64,000 nucleotides of DNA from Psittacicella hinzii (GTDB taxonomy: Bacteria; Pseudomonadota; Gammaproteobacteria; Enterobacterales; Psittacicellaceae). Positions 19,162-29,780 of the stretch are shown one piece after another (positions within the stretch are counted from its first letter, which is position 1; every line of letters starts with the position of its first letter). Below the pieces are notes generated by a model. The model was not told the DNA's origin, made no database searches, and saw nothing but the letters and a program-made list of their open reading frames with translations. Made by a program: the position numbers and the translations under genes. Where the stretch lies: NCBI RefSeq assembly GCF_003585885.1, contig NZ_NRHC01000002.1, forward strand, positions 1 through 64,000, read 5' to 3'.

Positions 19162-19167
19162 TATAAT
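19162..19167 (+). promoter_or_regulatory. Likely -10 of a tgt-yajC-secDF promoter
   Basis: TATAAT in the 141-nt gap between queA and tgt, with a weak TTAGTT 16 nt upstream. Transcription would start about 80 nt before tgt. Confidence 0.4.
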
Positions 19168-19248
19168 TTACTTCTGTTAATATAGGTAGATAACTTCATA
19201 GTTTTAATATCCTTAATAAAGTAGTTTTGCTACTTCTAATTTTTATAA

Positions 19249-20445
<1,197 letters not shown>

Positions 20446-20484
20446 ACCTTTACTTAAAAATAACTTAACTCGGAGTTCATACAA

Positions 20485-20862
20485 ATGAATTTATTTTTAG
20501 ACGCTGCGCAACAGCAACAAAGTCCAATCTTTTTAATTGTTCTAATCGTAATTATGTTTGCGTTTATTTATTTCTTCCAATGGAGACCAAATAAAAAACG
20601 TCAAGCTGAGTACAAAAAACTTTTAGAATCTTTAGAAGTTGGTAGTGAAGTTTTATTAAACGGTGGTTTATTAGGTACTATCACAAAATTACGTCCTGAA
20701 GATGATTTAGTTTTAGTTGAAATTGCTAAAGGCGTTATTATCACTACTAAACGTGGTTTTATCGTACAAGTTCTACCTAACGGTACTATTGATTCAATCG
20801 TTAACGAGAACAAACCAAGCAAAAAAGCAAAAACTGAAGAAAACAATTCTGAAGCTAAATAA
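20485..20862 (+). CDS. yajC: Sec translocon accessory protein YajC
   Basis: Small inner-membrane subunit of the SecDF-YajC complex, which aids protein export. One membrane helix at about 14-33 (IFLIVLIVIMFAFIYFFQWR), followed by the family signature RPNKKRQAEYKKLLESLEVG and GSEVLLNGGLLGTI. Length 125 aa against 110 in E. coli, with a Lys/Glu-rich tail. Good Shine-Dalgarno (CGGAG) before the ATG. Between tgt and secD as in most gammaproteobacteria. Confidence 0.93.
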   Translation: MNLFLDAAQQQQSPIFLIVLIVIMFAFIYFFQWRPNKKRQAEYKKLLESLEVGSEVLLNGGLLGTITKLRPEDDLVLVEIAKGVIITTKRGFIVQVLPNGTIDSIVNENKPSKKAKTEENNSEAK

Positions 20863-20871
20863 TTTTTTTCT

Positions 20872-20898
20872 AAATCTTGGGGACAATCCCCAAGATTT
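20872..20898 (+). repeat. Perfect 11-bp hairpin between yajC and secD
   Basis: AAATCTTGGGG-ACAAT-CCCCAAGATTT. No T-run follows on either strand, and secD starts 39 nt later, so it is more likely an intercistronic mRNA element (processing, stability or partial attenuation) than a terminator. Confidence 0.6.
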
Positions 20899-20936
20899 TA
20901 CCAAATATAAGATTTTCCAAAAATAAGGTTATTACC

Positions 20937-22790
20937 GTGCAAAATCAGTACCCACTTTGGAAAAACCTTTTAATTGTCTTTACTATTATTGTTGGTTGTA
21001 TCTACGCTTTACCAAACTTATTCCCAGAGAAACCATCTCTACAAATTGCTGGTAGCCGTGGTCGTGAAATTGAGTTAGCTTCTTACAACCAAATTCAACA
21101 AACTGTTGAAAACGCTGGTATTACTTTATCACGTTCAACTTTTAAAGACGGTAAGGTTAACCTAGTATTCGAAACTGAAGAAGAACAACAAAAAGCTTCT
21201 CAAGTACTAGATAGTACATTAGGAGATAACTACACTACAGCTCTAAGCTATACTTCAGCAACTCCAGCTTGGTTAACAAGCATTAGAGCAGAGCCTATGA
21301 AATTAGGTCTAGACTTACGTGGTGGTGTTCGTTTCTTAATGGAAGTAGATATTAATACTCTATTAGATCGTAACTACGATAGCTTAGCTAAATTTATCCA
21401 AGATCAAGCACGCCAACAAGGCATTTCGATTAACTCTGTAACCTATGACTCACAAAATAAACGTCTAGAAGCAGTAGTTTCAAATCAAGATTCTTTACGT
21501 GCTTTAAATAGCTTCTTACACAGCTCATCAGGTTTAGGTAGTGAAGTTGCTACGCAAACTTCAGGTTTAACTGTATATATTAACTATACAAATGCTAAAC
21601 TTGATCAAACTACTAACTACGCAGTAGAGCAATCATTATTAATTCTTCGTAACCGTGTTACTGAGATCGGGGTAGCTGAACCAGTTATCCAACGTCAAGG
21701 TAGTACGAATATTATCGTAGAATTACCTGGTATTCACGATGTTGCACGTGCTAAAGAAATTATCGGAGCAACTGCAACTTTAAGTTTTAACTTAGTTAAT
21801 ACTAATGTTACGCAACAACAAATTGAGGCAAACTTAATTCCAGTTGGTACAGTAGTTTTATCTAATGCAGCAGGTTACAAGTACGCTTTATACCGCAACG
21901 AAATTATTTCAGGGCAAAACATTATTGACGCTTCTGCTGGTCGTGCTGAAAATGGTGGTCCACAAGTTAGCATTCGCCTAGACTCAGAAGGTGCTCGTTT
22001 AATTTCTGAAGCAACTAAGAGTGCCATTGGTCGCCCTATGGCTACAGTTTACTCTGAGTATAAAGACACTGGTCGTAAAGACGAAGATGGTAAACCTATT
22101 TTACGTAAGATTGATGAAGTTGCTAATGTTGCAACAATTCAAGCACGTTTAGGTGCTAGCTTTGTTATTACAGGTCTTTCTTCAATGGCTGAAGCTAATA
22201 ACTTAGCTCTAGTTTTACGTTCTGGTGCTTTAGTTGCGCCAATCCAAATTATCTCTGAAAAAGTTATAGGTCCTTCATTAGGTGCGGCTAACATTAAGCA
22301 AGGTTTAATTGCAAGTGTTAGTGCTTTAGTTGTAACTATCTTACTAATGACAGTGGTTTATCGTTTCTTTGGGTTTATTGCTGGCTTTGTATTAATTTTC
22401 AATATTATTCTCTTAATCGCAGCGCTATCTATTCTTCCAGGAACGACTCTAACCATGCCGGGGATAGCAGGTATCGTTCTAACCATTGGTATGTCCATTG
22501 ACGCCAACGTACTAATTTACTCAAGGATTATCGACGAATTACGTTTAGGTAAATCACCTAAAGTAGCTCTTGCTGAAGGTTATTCAGGTGCTTGGACATC
22601 TATCTTTGATGCTAACCTAACCTCTGTATTAACTGCTGTAATTCTCTTTATCTTTGGTACTGGTCCAATTAAAGGCTTTGCGATTACTTTAGCTCTAGGG
22701 GTATTAATCTCTATGTTTACAGCTATTGTTGCAAGTAGAATGATCTTCAATATGGTTTATTCACGTAAAGCAACTAAGCTTCATATTTAG
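20937..22790 (+). CDS. secD: Protein translocase subunit SecD
   Basis: RND-type inner-membrane protein that uses the proton gradient to pull proteins through SecYEG. I choose the GTG at 20937 because AAGG lies 8 nt upstream and the protein then starts QNQYPLWKNLL, matching the LNRYPLWK start of E. coli SecD. A longer frame from 20877 would run through the hairpin. TM1 covers about 8-27. The periplasmic domain contains GLDLRGGVRFLMEVD (about 128-142) and NRVTEIGVAEPVIQRQG. Five C-terminal helices begin about residue 460, with TMPGIAGIVLTIGMSIDANV (conserved Asp of the proton path). Length 617 aa equals E. coli (615). Confidence 0.95.
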   Translation: MQNQYPLWKNLLIVFTIIVGCIYALPNLFPEKPSLQIAGSRGREIELASYNQIQQTVENAGITLSRSTFKDGKVNLVFETEEEQQKASQVLDSTLGDNYTTALSYTSATPAWLTSIRAEPMKLGLDLRGGVRFLMEVDINTLLDRNYDSLAKFIQDQARQQGISINSVTYDSQNKRLEAVVSNQDSLRALNSFLHSSSGLGSEVATQTSGLTVYINYTNAKLDQTTNYAVEQSLLILRNRVTEIGVAEPVIQRQGSTNIIVELPGIHDVARAKEIIGATATLSFNLVNTNVTQQQIEANLIPVGTVVLSNAAGYKYALYRNEIISGQNIIDASAGRAENGGPQVSIRLDSEGARLISEATKSAIGRPMATVYSEYKDTGRKDEDGKPILRKIDEVANVATIQARLGASFVITGLSSMAEANNLALVLRSGALVAPIQIISEKVIGPSLGAANIKQGLIASVSALVVTILLMTVVYRFFGFIAGFVLIFNIILLIAALSILPGTTLTMPGIAGIVLTIGMSIDANVLIYSRIIDELRLGKSPKVALAEGYSGAWTSIFDANLTSVLTAVILFIFGTGPIKGFAITLALGVLISMFTAIVASRMIFNMVYSRKATKLHI

Positions 22791-22809
22791 GATAGGGGTG
22801 TAAATCATA

Positions 22810-23823
22810 ATGAGCAAACAAGTAGAAAAATATACTCGTGGAGTTAACACTCCTTACCCAAATAGATTTAGTAAAAAAGCTTATATTACAGAAAATGGCG
22901 TTGTTCTTGCACGTCCAATTATTCACTTCTTAAAAGAACGTAAATATTGCTATATCTTCTCTGCAATATTAATGTTAGCGTGTATCGTTTCATTTTTTGT
23001 ACGCGGATTAAATCTAGGTTTAGACTATACAGGTGGTACTGTAGCTGAAGTGAGTTACTCAAAAGCAGTAACAACTCAAGAAATTAGTGCAGTTTTAAGT
23101 GCACAATACCCTGGGATTGAAGTTACATCTACAGGTGCACGTGAAACTACAATTCGTATCCCTGCTAAACTAGTTACAAGTACAACTACTCAAGATGTAC
23201 AAAAATTATTACAAGATACAGTAGACACAAATGCAGTAATCACTTCTGCTGAATTCGTTGGTCCTAAAGCTGGTGCTGATCTAATCTACGCTTCTGTGAT
23301 GTCTATGATATGTACAATTGTCATGATGCTAATTTACATATCTTTCCGTTTCCAATGGCGTTTATCATTAGGAGCGGTGGCTTCACTAGTCCATGACGTA
23401 GTTGCAGTAATCGGTATCTTCTCAATGTTCCAAATTGACATTGACTTAAACTTTGTCGCTGCAATTCTTTCAGTAGTAGGTTACTCTATTAACGATACTA
23501 TCGTGGTGTATGACCGTATGCGTGAAAACATTCGTAAAATGCATCGTATCTCTGTACAAGAATGTATTGACATCTCTTTAACTGAGACTCTTAACCGTAC
23601 AATTATGACTTCATTAACGACTTTAGTTTCTGTAGTTATCTTATTATTCTTCGGTGGTAGTTCGTTATACATCTTCTCACTATGTTTAACTATCGGTATT
23701 ATTATCGGTACTTACTCATCTGTATTCGTTGCTGTGGCTATCTCTTATGACGTTGGTCTAACAAAAGAAGACATGTTAGTTCGTCAAGTTAATAAAGATG
23801 GTCTTGAAGAATATGAAAGTTAA
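22810..23823 (+). CDS. secF: Protein translocase subunit SecF
   Basis: Partner of SecD. Six membrane helices are expected; seen are TM1 (about 44-66), LGLDYTGGTVAEV (about 69-81, the SecF signature), FVGPKAGADLI, and the block VASLVHDVVAVIGIFSMF, LSVVGYSINDTIVVYDRMRENI and TSLTTLVSVVILLFFGG. Length 337 aa against 323 in E. coli, with an N-terminal extension of about 20 residues. Starts 19 nt after secD and ends the operon at a terminator. Confidence 0.95.
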   Translation: MSKQVEKYTRGVNTPYPNRFSKKAYITENGVVLARPIIHFLKERKYCYIFSAILMLACIVSFFVRGLNLGLDYTGGTVAEVSYSKAVTTQEISAVLSAQYPGIEVTSTGARETTIRIPAKLVTSTTTQDVQKLLQDTVDTNAVITSAEFVGPKAGADLIYASVMSMICTIVMMLIYISFRFQWRLSLGAVASLVHDVVAVIGIFSMFQIDIDLNFVAAILSVVGYSINDTIVVYDRMRENIRKMHRISVQECIDISLTETLNRTIMTSLTTLVSVVILLFFGGSSLYIFSLCLTIGIIIGTYSSVFVAVAISYDVGLTKEDMLVRQVNKDGLEEYES

Positions 23824-23863
23824 AAAAAGGAGTTCAGGTTTTTACCTGAACTCTTTTTTTATT
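23822..23863. terminator. Bidirectional terminator, secF / tex
   Basis: GAGTTCAGGT-TTTT-ACCTGAACTC stem flanked by seven A before and seven T after. It serves both convergent genes. Confidence 0.9.
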
Positions 23864-26394
23864 TATTTTTTATTGAATCGAGTTAGAAGAGCATTGAATT
23901 TTTCTTCCATATTAACTTTTTTCTCTTTAACACGATTATTGCTAAATTTACCTTTTGGAGCTGATTTTTGCGCTTTATTAGCATTAGGTTTTACTTTACC
24001 TTTATGCTTAGACTCATTTTTAGCTCTATGTTCATTTTTAGCTTTGTTATTTTGATTATGCTGTGGTTTTGCTAATAGCTTAAATAGTTTTAAATCTACT
24101 TCAAGACCAGCATTTTCTGCTTGTGCTAGGTATTCTTTTTGTTGCTCTAGTACAGCATTTAAACGTTGCGCTTCCTCTTCTGATTTAATTTTTGATACAT
24201 GATATTTTGGAGCTGTTTTCTTTTGTCCTTCAAAAATCATGGTTAAATCAATACGATTACGAGCAACATCTACCGCAAAAACTTGCACTTGGATTTGCTC
24301 ACCTGATTTTAAGAAATCATAAGGATCTGCAATAAAGCTACTACTCATGCGAGAAATATGCACTAGACCATCTGTGTGCACACCAATATCAACAAAGGCA
24401 CCGAAGTCAGTTACATTAGTAACTAAACCATTCATAATCATACCAACTTCTAGTTGCTTGATATCTTCAATGCCTTCTTTATATTGAATTGGTTCATACA
24501 CTCCACGTGGATCACGTCCAGGTTTTTCCAACTCTTTAATAATATCTTCAATTGTTGGTAAACCAAACTTTTTACTTACGTAATTTTGTGGATCTAATTG
24601 TTGTAAAAGCTCAGTATTTCCTACTAGAGTAGCTAACTCAACTCCAAGATCAGATGCCATTTTTTCTACAACTGCATAAGCTTCTGGGTGTACTGCAGAG
24701 TTGTCTAACACATTAGTATTTTCTCCAACTACACGTAAGAAACCAGCACATTGCTCAAAAGCTTTTGGACCTAAACGACTAACTTTTAATAAGTCTTGGC
24801 GTGAGGTAAAGAAGCCATTTTCTTCACGGAACTTAACTATATTAGAAGCTGTAATTTTATTTAAACCTGAAATACGGCGTAATAAGTATTCTGAAGCTGT
24901 ATTTAAGTTAACCCCTACGTAGTTAACACAGTCTTCAATGGTTGCTTCCAGACGATTTGTTAATTCACGCGCATTTAAGTCGTGTTGGTATTGACCCACA
25001 CCAATTGATTTAGGATCAATTTTAACTAACTCTGCTAATGGATCTAAAGCACGACGTGCAATTGAAACCGCCCCTCTAATACTCACATCTAGCTCTGGGA
25101 ATTCTGCTACAGCTAGCTCAGAAGCAGAATAAACAGAAGCTCCAGCTTCGTTTACTACTAAAGTATGTACATCCGTAATATTATTATCTTTAAAAGTTTT
25201 TTCTACAAACTCTAAAGTTTCACGACAAGCAGTACCATTTCCGATTACTACTAAAGTAACTTGATGTTTCTTAACTTGCTCAAGTAGTTTTTGCGCAGCT
25301 TTTTCTTTACTTTCGATTAAGTAAATTACACCGTGATCTAATAGTTTGGTTTGTCCATCAATAGTTGCAAACTTAATACCAGTACGAATACCAGGATCTA
25401 AACCTAAGATATTTTGTGATTTTACTGGAGATTTTAGCAGTAATGATTTTAAGTTATGCGCAAATGAATTATAAGCATCAGGCTCTGCCATTTCATGACG
25501 CGCATTTAATAATTCTGTTTCAAGAATTGAGCTTAATTTTACTTTCCAAGTCCAGCTAAGAGCTTGTCTACGCCATGAGTTTAATGGTGTATTTGGCACT
25601 AAATCGATTGCTAAATCCTTAGTTGCATGTTTTTCAATAATATAATCAACAGGATTTACCGGAATATTTGCTGGGTTAGGATTTAAATGTAAACTTAAAA
25701 CACCTTCAGCACGACCACGCCATAGAGCTAAGAAACGGTGGCTCTTAATGTGACATAATACTTCGCTATAGTCAAAGTAGTCTTTAAATTTATCACCTTC
25801 TTTTTCTTTGCCCTCAATTACTTTAGCTTCAATAGTTGCTACTGAATTTAAGTAATCTTTTAACTCAGAAAGAAGATTAGTATTATCAGCAAAGTTATCT
25901 ACTAGGATCAGTAAAGCTCCATCCAAAGATGCTTTGGTTGTATTATATTCTTCGCTTAAATAAGGTGCTACTACCTTATCTAAATCTAAGTTTACATCAG
26001 TACTTTGCCAAAGTTCTAAAGCTAAAGGTTCTAATCCTGCCTCTCTTGCTTTAGTCGCCTTAGTTTTACGTTTTGGTCGATATGGAATATATAAGTATTC
26101 TAAATCCGCTTTAACTAAACAATCATTGATTTGTTGCTCTAATTCTGGAGTTAACTTGCCTTGCTCACTAATCGAAGAAATAATACTTTTCTTTCTATCT
26201 TCTAGATCTGTTAGGTAGTTAAAACGAACTTGAAACTCACGTAACTGTTCGTCAGTTAAACCTTCAGTTTCTTCTTTACGATATCTCGCAATAAAAGGAA
26301 TTGTTGCTCCTTCATTGATTAGTCTGATTGCGGCTTCGATTTGTCTAGGATTTACTTCTAATTCCTGAGCTATACGCTTCTCAATACTTAGCAT
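23863..26394 (-). CDS. tex: Transcription accessory protein Tex (YhgF-like)
   Basis: Nucleic-acid-binding protein linked to transcription and RNA handling. Order of domains: N-terminal helical Tex domain (about 1-185, with IPFIARYRKEETEGLTDEQLRE at 32-53), YqgF/RNase H-like domain (about 325-450, LGLDPGIRTGIKFATIDG), helix-hairpin-helix region (about 490-560, RRISGLNKITASNIVKFREE), and an S1 RNA-binding domain (about 645-715, VGMIMNGLVTNVTDFGAFVD). A C-terminal tail of about 75 residues is very rich in Lys and Asn and is not in E. coli Tex (773 aa). Single gene, convergent with secF. Confidence 0.93.
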   Translation of the reverse strand: MLSIEKRIAQELEVNPRQIEAAIRLINEGATIPFIARYRKEETEGLTDEQLREFQVRFNYLTDLEDRKKSIISSISEQGKLTPELEQQINDCLVKADLEYLYIPYRPKRKTKATKAREAGLEPLALELWQSTDVNLDLDKVVAPYLSEEYNTTKASLDGALLILVDNFADNTNLLSELKDYLNSVATIEAKVIEGKEKEGDKFKDYFDYSEVLCHIKSHRFLALWRGRAEGVLSLHLNPNPANIPVNPVDYIIEKHATKDLAIDLVPNTPLNSWRRQALSWTWKVKLSSILETELLNARHEMAEPDAYNSFAHNLKSLLLKSPVKSQNILGLDPGIRTGIKFATIDGQTKLLDHGVIYLIESKEKAAQKLLEQVKKHQVTLVVIGNGTACRETLEFVEKTFKDNNITDVHTLVVNEAGASVYSASELAVAEFPELDVSIRGAVSIARRALDPLAELVKIDPKSIGVGQYQHDLNARELTNRLEATIEDCVNYVGVNLNTASEYLLRRISGLNKITASNIVKFREENGFFTSRQDLLKVSRLGPKAFEQCAGFLRVVGENTNVLDNSAVHPEAYAVVEKMASDLGVELATLVGNTELLQQLDPQNYVSKKFGLPTIEDIIKELEKPGRDPRGVYEPIQYKEGIEDIKQLEVGMIMNGLVTNVTDFGAFVDIGVHTDGLVHISRMSSSFIADPYDFLKSGEQIQVQVFAVDVARNRIDLTMIFEGQKKTAPKYHVSKIKSEEEAQRLNAVLEQQKEYLAQAENAGLEVDLKLFKLLAKPQHNQNNKAKNEHRAKNESKHKGKVKPNANKAQKSAPKGKFSNNRVKEKKVNMEEKFNALLTRFNKK

Positions 26395-26462
26395 AATTAT
26401 TAATGATTTATATTAGTGAAAAAGAACTCTTTCTCGGTTAGTTAAAACAGCATTCAAAATAC

Positions 26463-27053
26463 TTATTTGTAGTAAGAATGCTCGCCAGTTTGGTGTTCAG
26501 TTACGTCTCTTACTCCATGCACTTCATCAGGGAATTGTTCAAGTAACTGACCTTCAATACCTTGTTTTAAAGTTACATCAACCATTGAGCAACCATTACA
26601 GCCACCACCAAATTGAATTACACAGTAACCATCTTTTATCTCAATTAAAGTAATTCTACCACTGTGATTGCGTAATTGTGGATTGATTACTGTTTCAATG
26701 TAATACTCTACACGATCTATTAAAGGCGCGTCGCTATCAGGACGTTTCATTTTAGCGTTTGGAGCTTTAATTGTAAGTTGAGATTCTAATCCCTCAGTTA
26801 CAAAATCTAAAACTGCCTCATTTAAGAAAGGCCAAGAAATAGGATCAACGTAAACTTTAAAAGCGTCATAGTCAACAACATGATCTACTTCTTCAACATT
26901 ATCAGGTGGGCAAAATGATACTCCACATTCAGCGTTATAAGAACCAGGGTGAACAACGAAAACTCTAATCCCCGTACCTGGCTCTTGCCCTTCTAATAGT
27001 TGTACAAATTGATTAATTGCAGGTTTTGTAATTAAAATATATGAATTATCCAT
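26463..27053 (-). CDS. nfuA: Fe/S biogenesis protein NfuA
   Basis: Fe-S carrier that delivers [4Fe-4S] clusters to target proteins, mainly under oxidative stress or iron shortage. It has an N-terminal degenerate A-type carrier domain (about 1-95, [15 protein letters not shown]) and a C-terminal Nfu domain with the cluster-binding CxxC in [20 protein letters not shown] (about 148-167). The ending [20 protein letters not shown] is typical of gammaproteobacterial NfuA. Length 196 aa matches E. coli (191). Confidence 0.95.
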   Translation of the reverse strand: MDNSYILITKPAINQFVQLLEGQEPGTGIRVFVVHPGSYNAECGVSFCPPDNVEEVDHVVDYDAFKVYVDPISWPFLNEAVLDFVTEGLESQLTIKAPNAKMKRPDSDAPLIDRVEYYIETVINPQLRNHSGRITLIEIKDGYCVIQFGGGCNGCSMVDVTLKQGIEGQLLEQFPDEVHGVRDVTEHQTGEHSYYK

Positions 27054-27081
27054 AAATTTTGGCTTGAAAAATTAAATTAAA

Positions 27082-27101
27082 GCTTAAACCTACGTTTAAG
27101 C
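27082..27101 (-). repeat. Hairpin upstream of nfuA
   Basis: GCTTAAAC-CTAC-GTTTAAGC, a perfect 8-bp stem, followed on the minus strand by a T-rich tract. It stands 29 nt before the nfuA start and could act as a leader attenuator or operator. Confidence 0.3.
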
Positions 27102-27272
27102 CAAAAAAACTATTATGTCAACTTCTTCTTTACTTAAGTTAACCGGTTTATTCTATCACAAAAGCCTTAGTTTTACAGAATTACCCCTCTTTTATTCCGT
27201 CAAGTAAACGGTATAAATTAAGAATAATTATCTTTTACAGTAAAGGGAAAGAAAGAATACTTTAATTTCACT

Positions 27273-27303
27273 TTGATAGATAAGCCTTAATCTAAGGTAT
27301 AAT
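27273..27303 (+). promoter_or_regulatory. Likely promoter of the yfbV-like gene
   Basis: TTGATA, 19-nt spacer, TATAAT, 29 nt before the start. The spacer is longer than ideal, so the -35 call is tentative. Confidence 0.4.
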
Positions 27304-27332
27304 ATTATTAAAGCACATATTTAAGGAGCTTT

Positions 27333-27965
27333 ATGCAAGGAAGATCTTATTCTATATTCACCTATATAATTTATGGGTTTATGATGCTTCTGCAAAGAAA
27401 AGCTTACCACTCAGACAAATATGAAAAGTTATTTATCTTTAGAAATAATTATCGTCGTCTGGTTAATATGTGGAAAGCTAGTGTAATTATTATTTTTGTC
27501 CTAATGCAAGGTTACTATTTTATTTATCACTATATTAGCTATAGTAATATTATCGCTTTTAGTATCTTCTTTATTCTTATTTCGACCTTAACCCTTTACT
27601 CAATTGGTCTTTATGCTCTTTTTCCGATTAAGCAAGAACAAAGTTTACTTTATTACACCTTACTAGATATAGTTGCAAATGAACAAGAAGATCCAAATGT
27701 AGGCTTAAATATGACTTACTATGGCTTTGCAGTTTTACTTAATCGTTTTGATAAACTTCCAGCGGTTAAATTTCCTGAAGTGTATAAAATGATTAAGCAA
27801 TTATCACGCGCTGAAGATGAGTTCTCTAACAACCAAGAGCAAAGCGAAGAAGATAAGCGTCAAGCAGAGCTAAGAAAGAAGTTAGAAAAACAAGCTGAAG
27901 AAGAGTTTAAAAAATCAACTTCTCCTGCAAAAGATGATCAAGATAATAAGGACAGTAAGGAGTAA
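27333..27965 (+). CDS. DUF412/YfbV-like membrane protein
   Basis: Small inner-membrane protein of unknown function. Two membrane helices are visible at about 45-68 (MWKASVIIIFVLMQGYYFIY) and about 72-97 (IIAFSIFFILISTLTLYSIG). The layout resembles the UPF0208/YfbV family: a short N-terminal region with a RKxYHSDKYEK-like stretch, two helices, the GLYALFPIKQEQSLLYYTLL loop after helix 2 (compare GLWWLGKRSVTPLPPTIL of YfbV), and a C-terminal helix with LNRFDKL. A Lys/Glu/Gln-rich tail of about 45 residues is extra. Strong Shine-Dalgarno AAGGAG. Last chromosomal gene before the prophage. The family call is by eye and moderate. Confidence 0.5.
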   Translation: MQGRSYSIFTYIIYGFMMLLQRKAYHSDKYEKLFIFRNNYRRLVNMWKASVIIIFVLMQGYYFIYHYISYSNIIAFSIFFILISTLTLYSIGLYALFPIKQEQSLLYYTLLDIVANEQEDPNVGLNMTYYGFAVLLNRFDKLPAVKFPEVYKMIKQLSRAEDEFSNNQEQSEEDKRQAELRKKLEKQAEEEFKKSTSPAKDDQDNKDSKE

Positions 27966-28108
27966 TTGAGCATTTCTCACTAAAAAGCCTTATCTTTAGT
28001 GTATAAAAGCAATCGCTACGAAAGTATGATAAAATCGGCAATCCTTTACCTCGTCGGTAACAATTTGGTAACCATTTAATCGTTTTTTCATTATAGCATA
28101 CCCAACTT

Positions 28109-29494
28109 TTAAACACTAAGGATAAAGCTCTTAAACAGTTCAACATCACCCAACAGCAAACAGGCAACATACAAATCATTAAAATCTTTAAGCTTCAAAG
28201 CACCACTCTTAACTAGTTTGCTTTGTACATAAGCCTCTAAAGAATTGTTATCAAATTGTAATAATTTAAGCCTGTCGATAAGGACCAACTTCTGTGGATC
28301 ACTTACTGGAGGGACTAGCCACTCTACAGTGCACTGTCTGGACTTATCTCTACACTTCTTCAGCTCTGGTAACTCTCGCTTAGGGTTGCCATTGCTATCT
28401 CTATCATCATCAGCTAAAGCTAAAACTTTACTGTATGAACATATCGAACCAATAAATTCTACAACACTGTGTAAATTCCCAAGACTAAAACATATAGCCA
28501 CGTCCGTAGTCTGATCATTAACCAAATCAAGGGCTAACTTCACACTTGCACCAGTTGCATAACCCTCGCATAGAATTATCCTACTAGGGACGTTAACATT
28601 GCGTAATTTCAGTATGCCATTCTTTACCCCATAATTCTTCATAAAACGCTTTTGACCGTCGGGTTTAATAACTTGATAGCTCATCAACTTACTAGTCTCA
28701 CAACTGTAAATTGGTACCAGTAAATCACCCCTAAATACTCTAGCCGTAGAGTTTGGCGGGGGAGGAGTATCTTCTAAGCAAACCTGTACTAAACCGTCGT
28801 AATCCAAGCCCTTAAGTTGTAAGTAATCCTGTACTAACTCATAGCGTGTTGCAAAGTTATCTTTGTACTCATTAAACCAAGCAGTAAGCTTTTCTGACTT
28901 CTCTTCAGGATCCAAATCAAAATCTACCTGCTCGAGTTTCTTATTTTCTCTTTCTTGAGCATAGTAGGCTCTGTTCACCGTGTCAAAATAAGCACGCTCT
29001 TGTTTAGTTAGTTGCTTACCCTCTTCATTGGTTACGCCCTTATAAACACTCTTACGGTACACTTGGTCAGAGTAGTTATAAACAATTAGCGTACAGCAAT
29101 TAGATGACAGCATGCAAATGTACCCTACAGATTTCTTTTTAGAGTTTCGGGTTGGTATTCTTATCCAGTCCTTAGTATGCTTACTAAGCTTAAAACCTCT
29201 ACATGATGTGAGGTCACCACCACAATCCTCAATTATCTTTTTAGCCCACTGTTCTGCGGTAGCAAAATCTACCTGATCAGTGAGATTATAGTGATAGGGT
29301 TTATAGTCCTCAAGACCAGAGAATTCTTCAGTCAGTATTCTAATATCTTCGCTTTGGATAGCCCAGAGCTTAATGTCATTATCTGTACAAAAAATTACCC
29401 TAGCGTTATAACCTAAATGCCTTAGCTCTTTCTTGGCTTCAGCTTTAAATAAATCCTTATCTGCATGCTTAACTGCGAAATATCTGGTATACAT
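28109..29494 (-). CDS. Phage Toprim-domain primase
   Basis: Probable DNA primase of the prophage. The C-terminal half has a Toprim domain: RIILCEGYATGASVKLAL (about 306-323) with the catalytic Glu, and KVLALADDDRDSNG (about 357-370) with the Mg-binding Asp cluster. Just before it, LLVPIYSCETSKLMSYQVIK and PDGQKRFM resemble the P4/TraC-type primase strand pair that precedes Toprim. The N-terminal ~200 residues are not recognised and no zinc finger is evident. It is the last gene of the leftward early operon, so primase and the DnaB-like helicase frame the small-gene cluster. Confidence 0.75.
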   Translation of the reverse strand: MYTRYFAVKHADKDLFKAEAKKELRHLGYNARVIFCTDNDIKLWAIQSEDIRILTEEFSGLEDYKPYHYNLTDQVDFATAEQWAKKIIEDCGGDLTSCRGFKLSKHTKDWIRIPTRNSKKKSVGYICMLSSNCCTLIVYNYSDQVYRKSVYKGVTNEEGKQLTKQERAYFDTVNRAYYAQERENKKLEQVDFDLDPEEKSEKLTAWFNEYKDNFATRYELVQDYLQLKGLDYDGLVQVCLEDTPPPPNSTARVFRGDLLVPIYSCETSKLMSYQVIKPDGQKRFMKNYGVKNGILKLRNVNVPSRIILCEGYATGASVKLALDLVNDQTTDVAICFSLGNLHSVVEFIGSICSYSKVLALADDDRDSNGNPKRELPELKKCRDKSRQCTVEWLVPPVSDPQKLVLIDRLKLLQFDNNSLEAYVQSKLVKSGALKLKDFNDLYVACLLLGDVELFKSFILSV

Positions 29495-29687
29495 ATCTTT
29501 CCTTGTTACATTGTCACATTTTGCGATCTAAGAGATTGATTTTTGCTAGAAATTCTCTAGAAAAAGATTAGTTTTTAGGCTATTGCTAGGGTAAATGTAG
29601 CTGTAAGTTTATAAGAGGCTTTTAAATATAACTATGCTTAATAATCAATAAATTACGTTTATTTACAACTTGTATGCCCGTTGTTTA

Positions 29688-29759
29688 TCAAATTGAAGCT
29701 AAAATAATAACTACAAAGAAAATAGCAAGCAGGCAAAGGTAAAAATAGTACTCAAACAT
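29688..29759 (-). CDS. Membrane microprotein, 23 aa
   Basis: A 23-residue frame that is almost wholly hydrophobic: MFEYYFYLCLLAIFFVVIIL and three more residues. It reads as a single transmembrane helix. AGAGG lies 5 nt before the ATG, which is good support for translation. It starts 22 nt after the stop of the 40-aa microprotein gene in the same strand and fills the gap between the small-gene cluster and the primase. Function unknown; many phages use such peptides to alter host membranes or membrane sensors. Confidence 0.5.
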   Translation of the reverse strand: MFEYYFYLCLLAIFFVVIILASI

Positions 29760-29780
29760 AAAAACCTCTGTTTGTAATAG

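Noticed and set aside
20877-20936. Longer SecD start giving a 20-residue extension
   Set aside because: It would translate through the intercistronic hairpin and has no family match; GTG 20937 has a good ribosome site and the right N-terminus.
27966-28108. attL site or tRNA fragment at the prophage edge
   Set aside because: No tRNA fold or recognisable core was found, and the right end is not in the window for comparison.
27907-28179. 90-codon minus frame across the prophage edge
   Set aside because: Overlaps the end of the primase gene in another frame and the tail of the yfbV-like gene; composition (Cys, Leu, Tyr) looks like a shadow frame.
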